Below the pieces are notes generated by a model that saw only the letters and a program-made list of their open reading frames with translations, was not told the DNA's origin and made no database searches. A DNA stretch of 64,000 bases from the NCBI RefSeq assembly GCF_024139115.2, contig NC_085141.1, positions 136,337,822 to 136,401,821 of the forward strand, in the 5' to 3' direction. Below, piece by piece: positions 34,285 to 45,155 of this stretch; the stretch's first letter is position 1; every line of letters begins with the position of its first letter. This DNA comes from Armigeres subalbatus. Lineage: Eukaryota; Arthropoda; Insecta; Diptera; Culicidae. The position numbers and the translations under genes were made by a program.

Positions 34285-35618
34285 AGCTGCTCATTGAAAC
34301 AGGGCGTCACCAATTCTAACCGGCGCGGTGCCAGCAGTAGTGCAGCGGCAGAAGCGGACTGATTTTCCGGAGTAAATTGAGAATGTGTCTGGCGGAACGA
34401 TTACCTCTTTGCGAGGAATGGTTTGGCTAGAGTTACAGGTTAGACCGAATGTCGCCTGGCAGGGTGATTATCGTCGTCGTACATACAGGACGTCGGGGTG
34501 GCGTGTCAGTCAATTTGGTTGCAGTAGTTCCGCTACTTGTGGTTTTGAGATGCTGCCAACCTCACGGTACCCTACGCAGAACTGCAGCTAATGGGAAGCA
34601 TGGAAAACAGCACATATGCACATGAATTAGATATGAGCCGCTTATAGAGGACAACAACGGTTTCGCCTGTAGAAGGAACGGCGGAGGTCGGCTGCATTGG
34701 TATGACTGCTGGTTCCTGATAAGGAAAAACCCGCTTTAAAACAGTGTTATGTAGACGTAGTTGACGCACACGTCGGAAATGAAGAGGAAAAACGTTGCAA
34801 ATTTATCACTTTGCTATTATTTATACAGTAGGCTCGCCACTTTAAAAATAAATAATTTACCTCCGTATTTGTTAGTCTATTAAATCGATACTATTACTAG
34901 TATTGTTTTTTAATTCTATTGAATAGGTTTAGCCTATCCTCATTACATATTTTAGATTTCTTTTCTATGATAGCGTTATGGTGATCCAAAAATTTTATAT
35001 ATAATTCGGATATATCCGTCATGGTGATTTAAATCCTAATATGATATAATTGATCGATTTGAACTTCCACCGGAGCCTTTTAGGCTTCTGAACGAAATTC
35101 TTTTTTGGATCCGAACATAATCCTATAAGGATTCCAAATGGAATCTTTCTTTGACTTTTATAGCAAGGGCAGTTATTTATTTCAGAAAAATATTGTAAAA
35201 CAATTTGTTATGAAATTGGCTAGTTAGTTGTGAAAATAACAAAAAATGAATAAATAACAAAAATGTCTCTATCTGTTGGATTTCTCAAAAGTGGACTGTA
35301 TAGGTGGTTCATGGATGGTGTGGAAGCAGATCTGTGGGTTAGAAATTATTGCTCGCGTCCCGCAGTGACGGAGCCGGGTGGGAGCAGGGGTGCTAGATGA
35401 CTCCTTCCCTGGATGGCCCTCAGGCTGTGAAGTCCCTGTGACTTCACCTCGATGGTGGTGGACTGGACCAGTCTCGCTCGACTGGCAGCACCTCAATAAC
35501 ACTCAAAACACTAAACACTTTACGGAAGGGAAGTGCTCATCCTAGAGCACCACGGTACTATGTGGGCGGACTTTAGGACTTCGAAACGAAACACCGGATA
35601 AATTCACTTTACACAGGA

Positions 35619-35624
35619 TTTATT
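35619..35624 (-). terminator. LTR polyadenylation signal
   Basis: AATAAA on the minus strand, about 145 bases after the predicted start site, which would give an R region of roughly 150-170 bases. Confidence 0.6.
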
Positions 35625-35791
35625 AGCATTTTCTCTTTCACTAATTACACTTCATTAGACCGTTTGCCGGGTCTTATAATGCTTAAACTCACTTGCCTTT
35701 CGCCAGGCTAAACTTCTTAACTATACTTCACTTGCCTTTCGCCAGGCTTCATTTCATAATAATACTGAATCTACTGCGCGACGAGCGCGCA

Positions 35792-35799
35792 TATTTATA
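35792..35799 (-). promoter_or_regulatory. LTR promoter TATA box
   Basis: TATAAATA on the minus strand, with the initiator-like TCAGT whose A is at 35766, 33 bases downstream. Spacing fits an insect TATA-Inr promoter. Confidence 0.7.
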
Positions 35800-36429
35800 T
35801 CCCTTTGACGCGCATTCCAGAAACATCACGCAGCACGTGGAGTATTCCAGGCGTACCGCGTACGTTATCGATGATCGACAATGATGATTGATGATGACGA
35901 TTGCCCTTGCGCGCCACTGCACGGTGACACATCTCTCGCTTTCAGTGGTACTCACTGCGGCGTCGCGTCGATGATATGCTGACACTCACTCTCTCGCGTC
36001 GTCGGCGACGGGTGCTGCTTCGCTAGATGGATAGACGTCGTGTCGGTGCTGCTGTTGTTGTTTATGTTCCCATCGTCGTTCTGAGCGTCGAGTGCATCAA
36101 TCGATAGTTTGGAGGCGCGTGCTGTTAGTGGTTAAGAATTTCATCTTTCAGTCCGCCATGCGGACTGAACACTATCCGTGTCACAATTAAAACAGAGGTT
36201 GAACATGGATTCAAGTTTTACTGGAGGTACCTCCGGTTTTATTCCAATACCTATCTACAAAAAATGTAGGTAATTAGGTATTTCGTGAAAATATGCATAA
36301 CTAATGTTGTTATAAATTTGTCATGAAGTTTAACGGGCCGAAGGCACATTTTTATCGAATTATCTAATTATAACATAAGTTTTTTTTAATAACAACCATT
36401 GATAGAATTGAGATATGTTATGCATTTCT

Positions 36430-36760
36430 GATCGTGCTTTGGAAGCCCAGCAATATTTCATTCACAAGCCCAAAATAACACCATTCGGAAGCCCAAAATG
36501 ATTCCGTTCGAAAGCCTGAAAGAAGAACGGATTTCCGCAAAGAATTATGTAAACTTCCAATGTAATCCTTTTGGGTTTAGGAACAAATTTTTTTGAGCTT
36601 CTGAAGGAAATTCTTTTGGGTTTTCGAAAGGAATCCTTCTGGGCTTCCGGAAGTAATCCGTTTGGACTTCCAAACAGAATCATTTTAGCATTACGAGCAA
36701 CTGGACAGGAAAATATTAATAGAATCCTTTTGGGAACTCAAACAGAATCCTAGGATTTCC
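36430..36760. repeat. degenerate GGAAGCCCAAAAGGATT minisatellite, left
   Basis: About 27-30-base units built from TTTTGGGCTTCCGAA and its variants, appearing in both orientations. The same family resumes at 38080-38380 after the TIR element. Confidence 0.75.
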
Positions 36761-36880
36761 TGCGGTCTCTGTAATAGTGTATTGGAAAAATGTCATAAGG
36801 AATCGGTTCGAAGGCCTAGAAGAGTTTCTTACGAAAGCTAGAAAGAGTTCCGTTAGGAAGACAAAAGACCTCCGTACTTA

Positions 36881-38049
36881 GCCTTTCCGTCCCTGACGTC
36901 TGTTTTAAATGGCTTTCAAAAATCTAAACTGCTTTAAAAACCGCATTTCTTGACCGATTCTTTCGCAACAAATTGCATTCCATCCGGATGGATCCCAATT
37001 TTTGGTTTATACTAGCTTCAAGGCTATTCACGGTACGATTACAGAATTATTCCAGATTCCGTTGGGGTCAGTTGTCCCCACAATAAGTGGCCATTTACAA
37101 ATTTAAGTCAAAACTGGTCGTGCGACACCTCAAACTTCATGATTTCACAAAGCAATGATGGTAATGTTCTTTTTAGAGTTCTTGGCCCACTCGGATTCAA
37201 TCTGGCCACATCGGTCACAATCCGGAGACCTACGGAATGGCCATTTTCTATTATTTTTTTCACAATAGGTCGTGTGACACTTCAGACTTCATGATTCTAC
37301 AAAGCAATGATGGGAATGATATTTTTAGAGTTCCAGGTCCACTTGGATTAGACCACAATCTGGCTACATCGGTCACAATCCGAGGACCTACGAAATGGTC
37401 ATTTTCTAAATTTCTTCAAACTTTATGATTTCACAAAGCAATGATGAGAATGTTATTTCTAGAGTTCCTGGCCCACTCGATTTCAATCTGGTCACATCGG
37501 TCATAATCCGGGGACCTACGGAATTGTCATTTTCTAAATTGATTCAAAATAGGTCGTGCGACACCTCAAAATTCATAATTCTACAAAACAATGATTGGAA
37601 TGATATTTTTAAGGTTCGTAGTTCACCTAGATTGAATTCGGCCACAATCCGGGGACCTACGGAATGGCCATTTTCTAAGTTGATTCAGAATAGGTCGTGC
37701 GACACCTCACACTTCATGACCGATGTGGCTAGGTTGAATCCGAGTGGACCAGGAACTCTAAAAAGAACATTACCATCATTGGTTTGTGAAATCATGAAGT
37801 TTGAGGAGTCGCACGATCTGTTTTGCCTTAAATTTGTGAATGGCCACTGATTGCGGAGACAACTGACCCCAACGGAATCTGGAATAATTTTGGAGCCGTA
37901 CTGTGGATAGACTCGAAACTAGTATAAATCGAAAATTAGAATCCATCCGGATGGAATGCAAGTTGCGAAAGAATCGGTCAAGAAATGCGGATTTTACAGC
38001 CGTTTAGATTTTTGAAAGCCCTTAAAAACAGACGTCAGGGACGGAAAGG
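36881..38049. mobile_element. long-TIR element, TTA target duplication
   Basis: Inverted arms of about 270-280 bases (36881-37160 and 37772-38049; outer ends CCTTTCCGTCCCTGACGTCT). TTA on both sides (36878-36880, 38050-38052), as in PIF/Harbinger insertions, although a TA duplication cannot be excluded. Between the arms are about five tandem units of roughly 130 bases (GGTCGTGCGACACCTCA, ACTTCATGATTTCACAAAGC, CTACGGAATGGCCATTTTCT). No transposase. Confidence 0.8.
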
Positions 38050-38079
38050 TTAAACCCAAAATAAGTCCGTCTCGTTCTT

Positions 38080-38380
38080 TCGGTTTCCAAACGGAATTGT
38101 TTGGGCTTCCGAAAGCAATAATTTTATGCTTCTGAACGGAATTCTTTTGGGCTTCCAAGACATATTTCTTATTGACTCCGAAACGAATTCTTCAGGGCTT
38201 CCGGATGGAATTCTTTTGATTTCCGAACAGAAACTTTTTGGGCTTCCGAACGAAATTATTTTGGATTTTCAAACGGATACTTAGACTTATTTTAGATTTG
38301 CGAATAGAATTCTTTTGTAGTGGAGTGAAGTCATCTGGGCTTCTGAATGGCATATTTTTCGGGTTAGGGACAACAGGCAC
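38080..38380. repeat. degenerate GGAAGCCCAAAAGGATT minisatellite, right
   Basis: Continuation of the family at 36430-36760 (TTTTGGGCTTCCGAAC-like units), consistent with the TIR element having inserted into a pre-existing array. Confidence 0.75.
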
Positions 38381-38855
38381 GGTTTTGAACATTTTTTTTA
38401 TTCCTGTACCTCCTAAACTCCATACAGACAAATACAGACATTTTTCTGAGATTGAACATTTTTTCTGGTAGCCCTGCTTAGATGTCTGGTTAGCAAATGA
38501 AACAATGATATGGAAATGCTAATACCATCTTCCAAACTTGGACGTACATTTTCATGATAGAATTAGAGGCGAAAGTATAGAATTGATAGTTCCGTTAGGA
38601 TACGGCAGGCATGAAGAATGCTTTATGGGAGTCGATGTGAAAGCGAGCGGAGGGCAATATTTGTGATGGCGCATATCGCACGACCTTCCTTCTGCCAAAC
38701 ACCCGTATGAAGGGGGAGGGAAGAATATCAGTGTGGAAGCTGATATAGGGGAGGGACGTTCAGTATGCGCCCCGATGATAATGGTCGAAATTGTGTACTT
38801 CCAATGTGTTAACCACTAATTTAACTTACCATCTATACTACGGAATAAAAATTTG

Positions 38856-39463
38856 AGCTTGAGCTTGATTGACTGCTCGAAGTTGCTACTCCATTATGAC
38901 CAGATCAGCTGTTCTTGCACAGGGAACCAACAGATGTTTGCTTGGGACTAGCACACATCTTCTATGTACAAGTACTGGTGATCTCATTTGCTAGGTCATA
39001 CTGGCGCCTGCCACGTCAGAATGAGTCAATGTAGGAAAGGGGAGGAAATGATGATGCAATCACTCGCCCACTGCAAGCCGAATATACCTCTGCACTTGCC
39101 ACAAGATCATGCGGAATTTGTTGGAATTTCTGGGTTAGGTTGGAGAGGCAGAGGTCCGTCTTGGTTAAAAAGCTGCCAATGTGATAGATAGGAGAAGGTA
39201 ACTGATGGAATTTCTAATTGGATATAGGAAACAAGCTCTATAGTTCATTTCCAATTCTAGCAGATTACTGTTAGAACACTGAAGTTGAAGGTATAGGAAT
39301 AGTAATGGAAACGGTATGGAAGTCCATTTCCAGTTCTAGCGATTGCTAGAACATGAGAAATAAAGAGAAAGATACAAAGTAGGAGAATGGAACGGACCTG
39401 GGATTGAACCTACGACCTCTTGCGTATGAGGCAGAAGCAGTAGCCATATGACTACCAAGCCCG
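38856..39463 (-). mobile_element. 610-bp SINE with Met-tRNA-like head, copy 2
   Basis: Minus-strand copy of 22822-23434, 608 bp. Head at the right (AGTAGCCATATGACTACCAA and GGGATTGAACC on the plus strand), hexamer tail at the left (AGCTTGAGCTTGATTGAC). Flanked by an exact 23-bp duplication (38833-38855 and 39464-39486, CTATACTACGGAATAAAAAT plus TTG). The perfect duplication marks a relatively young insertion. Confidence 0.93.
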
Positions 39464-39719
39464 CTATACTACGGAATAAAAATTTGGACGAAAAACTAAT
39501 TAGTATATTCCGAGAAAACGAAGCGCTGCGTTTTCATGCAAATTCAAACCATGCGGTTGAAACGCGCCACCCCGAAGCTAAAACGCGCCAGCCCAAAAAT
39601 GTAAATAATCAGCAGTGAACTGACAGAAGAATCAAGTATCAATTTATAAAAAGTTCTGTTCTCGTTTCCACTGCAATGAAAGCTTATGAAACGTTAATTT
39701 TTTTTTGCTAAATTTACGT

Positions 39720-41130
39720 ATAACAAGTTGATGTGTGAATACAAGATATCTCGGGTACTTATTCAAAAGGACGTATGTGATTTTGCAAACAAAGATTCAA
39801 ACGTCGATTTGTCCAATCTGATGGCACATAGAATAGAATGCGTACCCAGCATAGGTTCTAGGTCGTCCAAGAAATTCCTGAAATTGGCCCTTAGGTCTAC
39901 ATGCGTAACCAAAGGTTACTTGGATTGTTTCGAATATGCAGCTGCCCTTTGTGATGCATACTATATATAATAGCCCTGTTTGTCTGTCCGGTGACTAGCC
40001 AACCAGACGCAGCACGCGGGAAAATTCTTACAAAAAATAAAATATTGGCACTAAAATTCTTTTTTACTATCAGATGCAGAAAACAAAACCAGTGACAACC
40101 TTAGACAACCAGACACGGCATTTGATGAAAAAAATCACAGACAACAGACGTTGAAAATTTTGATTTTTTTAATGCATGAATTAATGAACCGTTTATTTAA
40201 AAAAACACTTGCCACGGGCGCTACTGCGTCCACAAATAAATTAGTAGAATATAATGTGCTCACAGTATGCGTTCTTGGCCATGCAAGAAATCCCTGGAAT
40301 CAGGCCTTTTGATCTACATGTGTAACCATAGATCAATTGGATCGATTCAAATATGCTACATGCCCTTTGTGATGTATAGAATAGACCGCGTTCTAAGCAT
40401 AGGTTCTTGGTCGTGCAAGAAATTCCTGGAATAAGCTCTTAGATCTACATGCGTAACTATAGATCAAATGGATGGTTCCAAAACTGGCACATGCCCTTCA
40501 TGAAACATAGAATAGAACGCGTTCCCAGCATAGGTTTTGATCGATCGAGAAATCCCTGGAATAAGGTCTCAAGTCTACATGCGTAACCAAAGGTTACTTG
40601 GATTGTTTCAAATATGGAGCATGCCCTTTAGAATAGAATATGCTTACATAATATGTTCTTGGCTGTCCTAGAAATCTCTGAAATAAGGCCTTTAGATCTA
40701 TAACCGTAACCATAGAACAATTGAATTGTTTCAAATATGGTACATGCCTTTTGTGATGCATATATTAGAACGCGTTCCAAGCATAGATTCTTGGTCGTCC
40801 AAAAAATTCCTGGAATAAGCCCTTAGGTCTACATGCGTAGCCAAAGGTTACTTGGATTGTTTCGAATATGGCACCTGCCATTGTGATGCATAGAATATAA
40901 TGTGCTCATCCAAGAAATCCATGGAATCAAGCCTTTCGATCTACATGTGTAAGTATAGATCAATTGGATTCTTTCAAATATAGAGCATGCCCTTTGTGAT
41001 GCATAGAAAATAATGTGTCCAAAGTATGAATTCTTTGTTGTCCAAAAAATCCCTGGAATAAGGCGTTTAATTCTACATAAGTAACCATAAAGCAATTGGA
41101 TTATTTCAATATGATACATGTCAAAGGGCA
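39720..41130 (+). repeat. about 130-bp satellite, forward array
   Basis: About nine diverged units marked by CTACATGCGTAACCAAAGGT, GGATTGTTTCAAATATGG, CATGCCCTTTGTGATGCATA and GTCCAAGAAATTCCTGGAAT. The reading frame at 39728-39970 lies within the first unit and has no independent support. 39487-39719 before it is unremarkable. Confidence 0.85.
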
Positions 41131-41149
41131 AAGGGCAATTTTCTTTTGT

Positions 41150-42300
41150 TTTGTAGTAGAGCTTAAGGCCTTGCTCTAGGTACGTCTTGGATAACCGACA
41201 ATCTATGCCGTAGATACATCATATTCTATAATTTAAAATGGGCATGAACCACATTTAAAATCGATCGATTTATCTTTGGTTACTCGTGCAGACCTGTGTG
41301 CCAATCTCAAGGGATTTCTTGGATGATCAAGAACTTCTGCCGCTGACTTATTCTATTCAACACATCCAAAAGGGCATGTACCACATTAAAAACAATCCGA
41401 TACATCTTTAGTGTCGCGTGAAGATCTTAAGGCCTAACTCCAGGAATTTCTTGAATGACCCAGAATCTATTACGATGGCTCATTCTATTCCAATCATCTA
41501 AAAGGACATGTGCCATAATTTAAACAGTTCGATACATCTTAAGTTACGCGTGTAGATCCTAGGACCTAACTCCATGGATTTCTTGGATGACCGAAAACCT
41601 CTGCCGTTGACTTATTCTATTCTACACATCCAAAAGGGCATGTACCGATTGATCTTTAGTTACGCGTGTAGATCTGAGAATCTAACTCTAGGGATTACTT
41701 GGATGACCGAGAACCTCTATCGCTGACTTATTCTATTCTTCACATCCAAAAGGGCATGTTACGCGTGTAGATCCTCTGCCGTTGACTTATTCTATTCTAC
41801 ACATCCAAAAGGGCATGTACCGCATTTAAAACAGTCCGATACATCTTTAGTGTCGCGTGTAGATCTTAAGGCCTAACTCCAGGAATTTCTTGAATGACCC
41901 AGAATCTCTTACGATGGCTCATTCTATTCTACACATCCAAAAGGACATGTGCCATTACTGAAACAGTCAGATTGATCTTTAGTTACGCGTGTAGATCTGA
42001 GGAACTAAATCCAGGGATTTCTTGGATGACCGAGGACTTTTGCCGCTGACTTACTCTATTCTACACACCCGAAAGGGCATGTACCACATTTAAAACACTA
42101 CGACAAATCTTTAGTGACGCGTGTAGATCTTAAGGCCCAACTCCAGGGTTCACTTGGATGACCCAGAATCTTTTACGATGGCTAATTCTATTCTAACCAT
42201 CCAAAATGACATGTGTCATAATTTAAACAGTCCGATTGATCTTCAGCTACGCTTGTAGATCTTTAGCCCTTACTCCAGGGATTTCTTGGATGCCCAAAAA
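41150..42300 (-). repeat. same satellite, inverted array
   Basis: About nine units in the opposite orientation (GCGTGTAGATCTTAAGGC, CATCCAAAAGGGCATGTACC, GGGATTTCTTGGATGACC), roughly 120 bases apart. With the forward array it forms a 2.5-kb palindromic satellite centred near 41140. Confidence 0.85.
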
Positions 42301-42339
42301 TCTATGCTGAAAAAAACTCTATTCTGAGTAGTCTCCATA

Positions 42340-43140
42340 CTATTTACTACTCTCCCTTCGTCTCTCTTCTCGCTTTTTTCTCTATTCTGCAATTTCACTC
42401 CTTGTACCTTGCACCTCTCACGTCTCGTTTCTCACTACTCACATCCCATTTATCAATTGTCATATTCCTCTTCATGCTTTTTTACTGCTCATTTCTTACA
42501 CAAAGTATCTCGCTTATTACTTCTCACCTTGCTTCTCGCTTTTCACTGATCACATCTTACTTCGCACTTCTTACTGCTTGCCTATCGCTTCTCAATACTC
42601 ATTCTTTTTTCTCGCTTTTCCCATCTCACTCCTCAGTTCTCATACCCCAAATCAACAGTTTACAATTCACGATTGATTATAAAATTATTGAGGGCTTTTT
42701 AGTGGAATTCTCAATTCCTACTTCTTGCTTCTTCTTCTTCTTCTTGGCATTACATCCCCACACTGGGACAGAACCGCCTCGCAGCTTAGTGTTCATCAAG
42801 CACTTCCACAGTTATTAACTGCGAGGTTTCTAAGCCAGGTTACCATTTTTGCATTCGTATATCATGAGGCTAGCACGATGATACTTTTATGCCCAGGGAA
42901 GTCGAGACAATTTCCAATCCGAAAATTGCCTAGACCGGCACCGGGAATCGAACCCAGCCACCCTCAGCATGGTCTTGCTTTGTAGCCGCGCTTCTTACCG
43001 CACGGCTAAGGAGGGCCCCTACTTCTTACTTGTTGTTTCTCAATTCTCACTTTTCATCACTCATAACTTCACTCTCATCACTTTTCACTTTTATTTTCTC
43101 ACTTTTCAATTCTTACTTTTTACTTTTTAATTGATAATTA
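42340..43140. repeat. pyrimidine-rich CTCACTTCTCAC tract
   Basis: Degenerate TTCTCACTTCTCACT-like sequence at 42340-42715 and 43020-43140, split by Feilai copy 3. Open frames here come from low complexity. The family resembles the centre of the array at 52890-53540. Confidence 0.75.
42731..43017 (-). mobile_element. Feilai-type SINE, copy 3
   Basis: Full-length minus-strand copy with tRNA-like head at 43017 and GAA tail at 42731. Flanked by 14-bp repeats CCTACTTCTTGCTT / CCTACTTCTTACTT (42717-42730, 43018-43031; one mismatch). Confidence 0.94.
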
Positions 43141-43468
43141 TTTAAAAATAAATTACTGTTGGCACACGCCCTTCACAAACTATGACATCCATAGTCAAGC
43201 ACATCAGATGGGCGCGTTTTATCCTGCATGCAGAGGTTTTATTAAAATGTGTGTTTTTCTATGAAAAATGTAGTAAAGTTAACTTTTTAGTAACTTGGCA
43301 CAATCTTTACTAATTTGTTTTTCCTGACATGTGCAAAGATTATTGAAAAAATGATTTTATCTAGCGGAAAATCCTTAAGGGAACGGAAGCTTGAATTTAA
43401 AAACATGTTTAGGCGTCAGCTGCCATCGGCTGCCATTTGTAACTTAATTTAGCCTATTAACCCAGAAA

Positions 43469-44814
43469 CAAGAAAGGCGACAAACTGGAGTGTGAGAACT
43501 TTCGAGCGATCACCATCCTTAATGCCGCCTACAAAGTGATATCCCAGATCATCTTCCGTCGTCTGTCACCATTAGTGAACGAGTTCGTGGGAAGTTATCA
43601 AGCCGGCTTCGTTGACGGCCGCTCGACAACGGACCAGATCTTTACTGTACGGCAAATCCTTCAAAAATGCCGTGAATACCAGGTCCCAACGCGCCATCTG
43701 TTCGTTGATTTCAAGGCGGCATACGACAGTATAGACCGCGTAGAGCTATGGAAAATTATGGACGAGAACAGCTTCCCTGGGAAGCTTACCAGACTGATCA
43801 AAGCAACGGTGGATGGTGTGCAAAACTGTGTGAAGATTTCGGGCGAACACTCCAGTTCGTTCGAATCGCGCCGGGGACTAAGACAAGGTGATGGACTTTC
43901 GTGCCTGTTGTTCAACACTGCGCTAGAAGGTGTCATGCGGAGAGCCGGGTGTAACAGCCGGGGTACGATTTTCAACAGATCCAGTCAATTTATTTGCTTC
44001 GCGGATGACATGGACATTGTCGGCCGAACATTTGCAAAGGTGGCAGAACTGTACACCCGCCTGAAACGTGAAGCAACAAAAGTTGGACTGGTGGTGAATG
44101 CGTCAAAGACAAAGTACATGCTTGTGGGCGGAACCGAGCGCGACAGGGCCCGCCTGGGAAGCAGTGTTACGATAGACGGGGATACCTTCGAGGTGGTCGA
44201 GGAATTCGTCTACCTCGGATCCTTGCTGACGGCTGACAACAACGTTAGTCGTGAAATACGAAGGCGCATCATCTGTGGAAGTCGGGCCTACTACGGGCTC
44301 CAGAAGAAACTGCGGCCGAAAAAGATTCGCCACCGCACCAAATGTGTCATGTACAAGACGTTAATAAGACCGGTAGTCCTCTACGGACATGAAACATGGA
44401 CAATGCTCGAGGAGGACTTGCAAGCACTCGGAGTATTCGAGAGACGGGTGCTTAGGACCATCTTTGGCGGTGTGCAAGAAGACGGTGTGTGGCGGCGAAG
44501 AATGAACCACGAGCTCGTCCAACTCTACGGCGAACCCAGTATCCAAAAGGTAGCTAAAGCCAGAAGGGTACGATGGGCAGGACATGTTTCAAGAATGCTG
44601 AACAGCAACCCTGCAAAGATGGTGTTCGCTTCCGATCCGGCAGGTACGAGACGGCGTGGAGCGCAGCGAGCGAGATGGGCAGACCAGGTGCAGAACGACT
44701 TGGCGAGCGTGGGGCGTATCCGAGGATGGAGAGATGCGGCCTCGAACCGTGCATTGTGGCGTCAAATTGTTGATTCAGTGTTATCTGTTTAGATGGTAAC
44801 TAAATAAATGAATG
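43469..44814 (+). mobile_element. RTE-type non-LTR retrotransposon, 5'-truncated
   Basis: Flanked by the 10-bp duplication AACCCAGAAA (43459-43468, 44815-44824). Begins inside RT (KKGDKLECENFRAI) and ends shortly after the stop codon with TAAATAAATGAATG, a short A/TGAA tail rather than long poly-A, typical of RTE. Intact frame and exact duplication indicate a recent insertion. RTE assignment is inferred from RT motifs and tail. Confidence 0.88.
43470..44792 (+). CDS. RTE-type reverse transcriptase, C-terminal 440 residues
   Basis: Open for 440 codons with no stop or frameshift, ending TAG at 44790-44792. RT motifs in order: GRSTTDQIFTVRQIL (fingers), HLFVDFKAAYDS (motif A), GLRQGDGLSCLLFN (motif B), ICFADDMDIVG (motif C, catalytic FADD), KTKYMLVGG and YLGSLL (palm/thumb). 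The C-terminal tail RRVLRTIFGGVQEDGVWRRR ... RVRWAGHVSRM ... GWRDAASNRALWRQIV follows. The enzyme copies element RNA at nicked target DNA. The N-terminal endonuclease is missing because of 5' truncation, so no native start exists; the first in-frame GTG at 43536 is not a genuine start. Its 3' half is nearly identical to 30479-30931. Confidence 0.93.
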   Translation, partial: KKGDKLECENFRAITILNAAYKVISQIIFRRLSPLVNEFVGSYQAGFVDGRSTTDQIFTVRQILQKCREYQVPTRHLFVDFKAAYDSIDRVELWKIMDENSFPGKLTRLIKATVDGVQNCVKISGEHSSSFESRRGLRQGDGLSCLLFNTALEGVMRRAGCNSRGTIFNRSSQFICFADDMDIVGRTFAKVAELYTRLKREATKVGLVVNASKTKYMLVGGTERDRARLGSSVTIDGDTFEVVEEFVYLGSLLTADNNVSREIRRRIICGSRAYYGLQKKLRPKKIRHRTKCVMYKTLIRPVVLYGHETWTMLEEDLQALGVFERRVLRTIFGGVQEDGVWRRRMNHELVQLYGEPSIQKVAKARRVRWAGHVSRMLNSNPAKMVFASDPAGTRRRGAQRARWADQVQNDLASVGRIRGWRDAASNRALWRQIVDSVLSV

Positions 44815-45001
44815 AACCCAGAAAATGCAATTGCTCGTATTAGCTGACTGGCGCATTTTAAACCTAGTTCCCCTACTGTCTCTAAATTTCTAATATGACA
44901 TCAGCATCTAGTCAAATAGGATTTTTATTGCACAGTTCTGTTTTCTCCATGCGTGCAACAATGTTGACATGTTACTTGATAATTTAATTAGAAAGTTTGT
45001 T

Positions 45002-45155
45002 TTAACAGCTCTTTTATTTAGTGATCACCAACCATCAAGGAAGAGCATATAAATGTATACCAGTTGAGCTTTGTTCGTGTTTTAGGGTAAATATTTATTA
45101 TTTTTATCTTCTTATTTGGCAAAAGGCTTAGATTACCAGCATTTGGTATTTTTCC
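45002..45155 (+). repeat. diverged dispersed repeat, partner of 16655-16805
   Basis: Shares the order AGTGATCACCAACCATCAAG, AGCATATAAATGTATACCAG and GGTATTTTTCCCT with 16655-16805 at an estimated three quarters identity by eye. No termini found. Confidence 0.6.

Larger units (their letters stand above)
35274..36171 (-). mobile_element. solo LTR of an LTR retrotransposon
   Basis: 898 bp starting TGTTGGATTT and ending CTGAACA, that is TGTT...AACA, flanked by the 5-bp duplication CTATC (35269-35273, 36172-36176). Copy A has the unoccupied site (TCTCTATCCGTATC near 27342). On the minus strand the LTR has TATAAATA, an insect initiator TTCAGTATT 33 bases later and AATAAA downstream, giving the U3-R-U5 orientation. 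No internal coding region, so it is a solo LTR left by LTR-LTR recombination. Gypsy or Pao/Bel not distinguished. Confidence 0.88.
27746..36252 (+). repeat. tandem duplication, copy B
   Basis: Second copy of 20592-27426. Very close in 34018-34870 (only a few substitutions and one 14-base indel against copy A), but with large private insertions: 29385-29560, 29810-30228, 30479-32806 and the solo LTR at 35274-36171. It lacks the SINEs of copy A. Confidence 0.92.
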
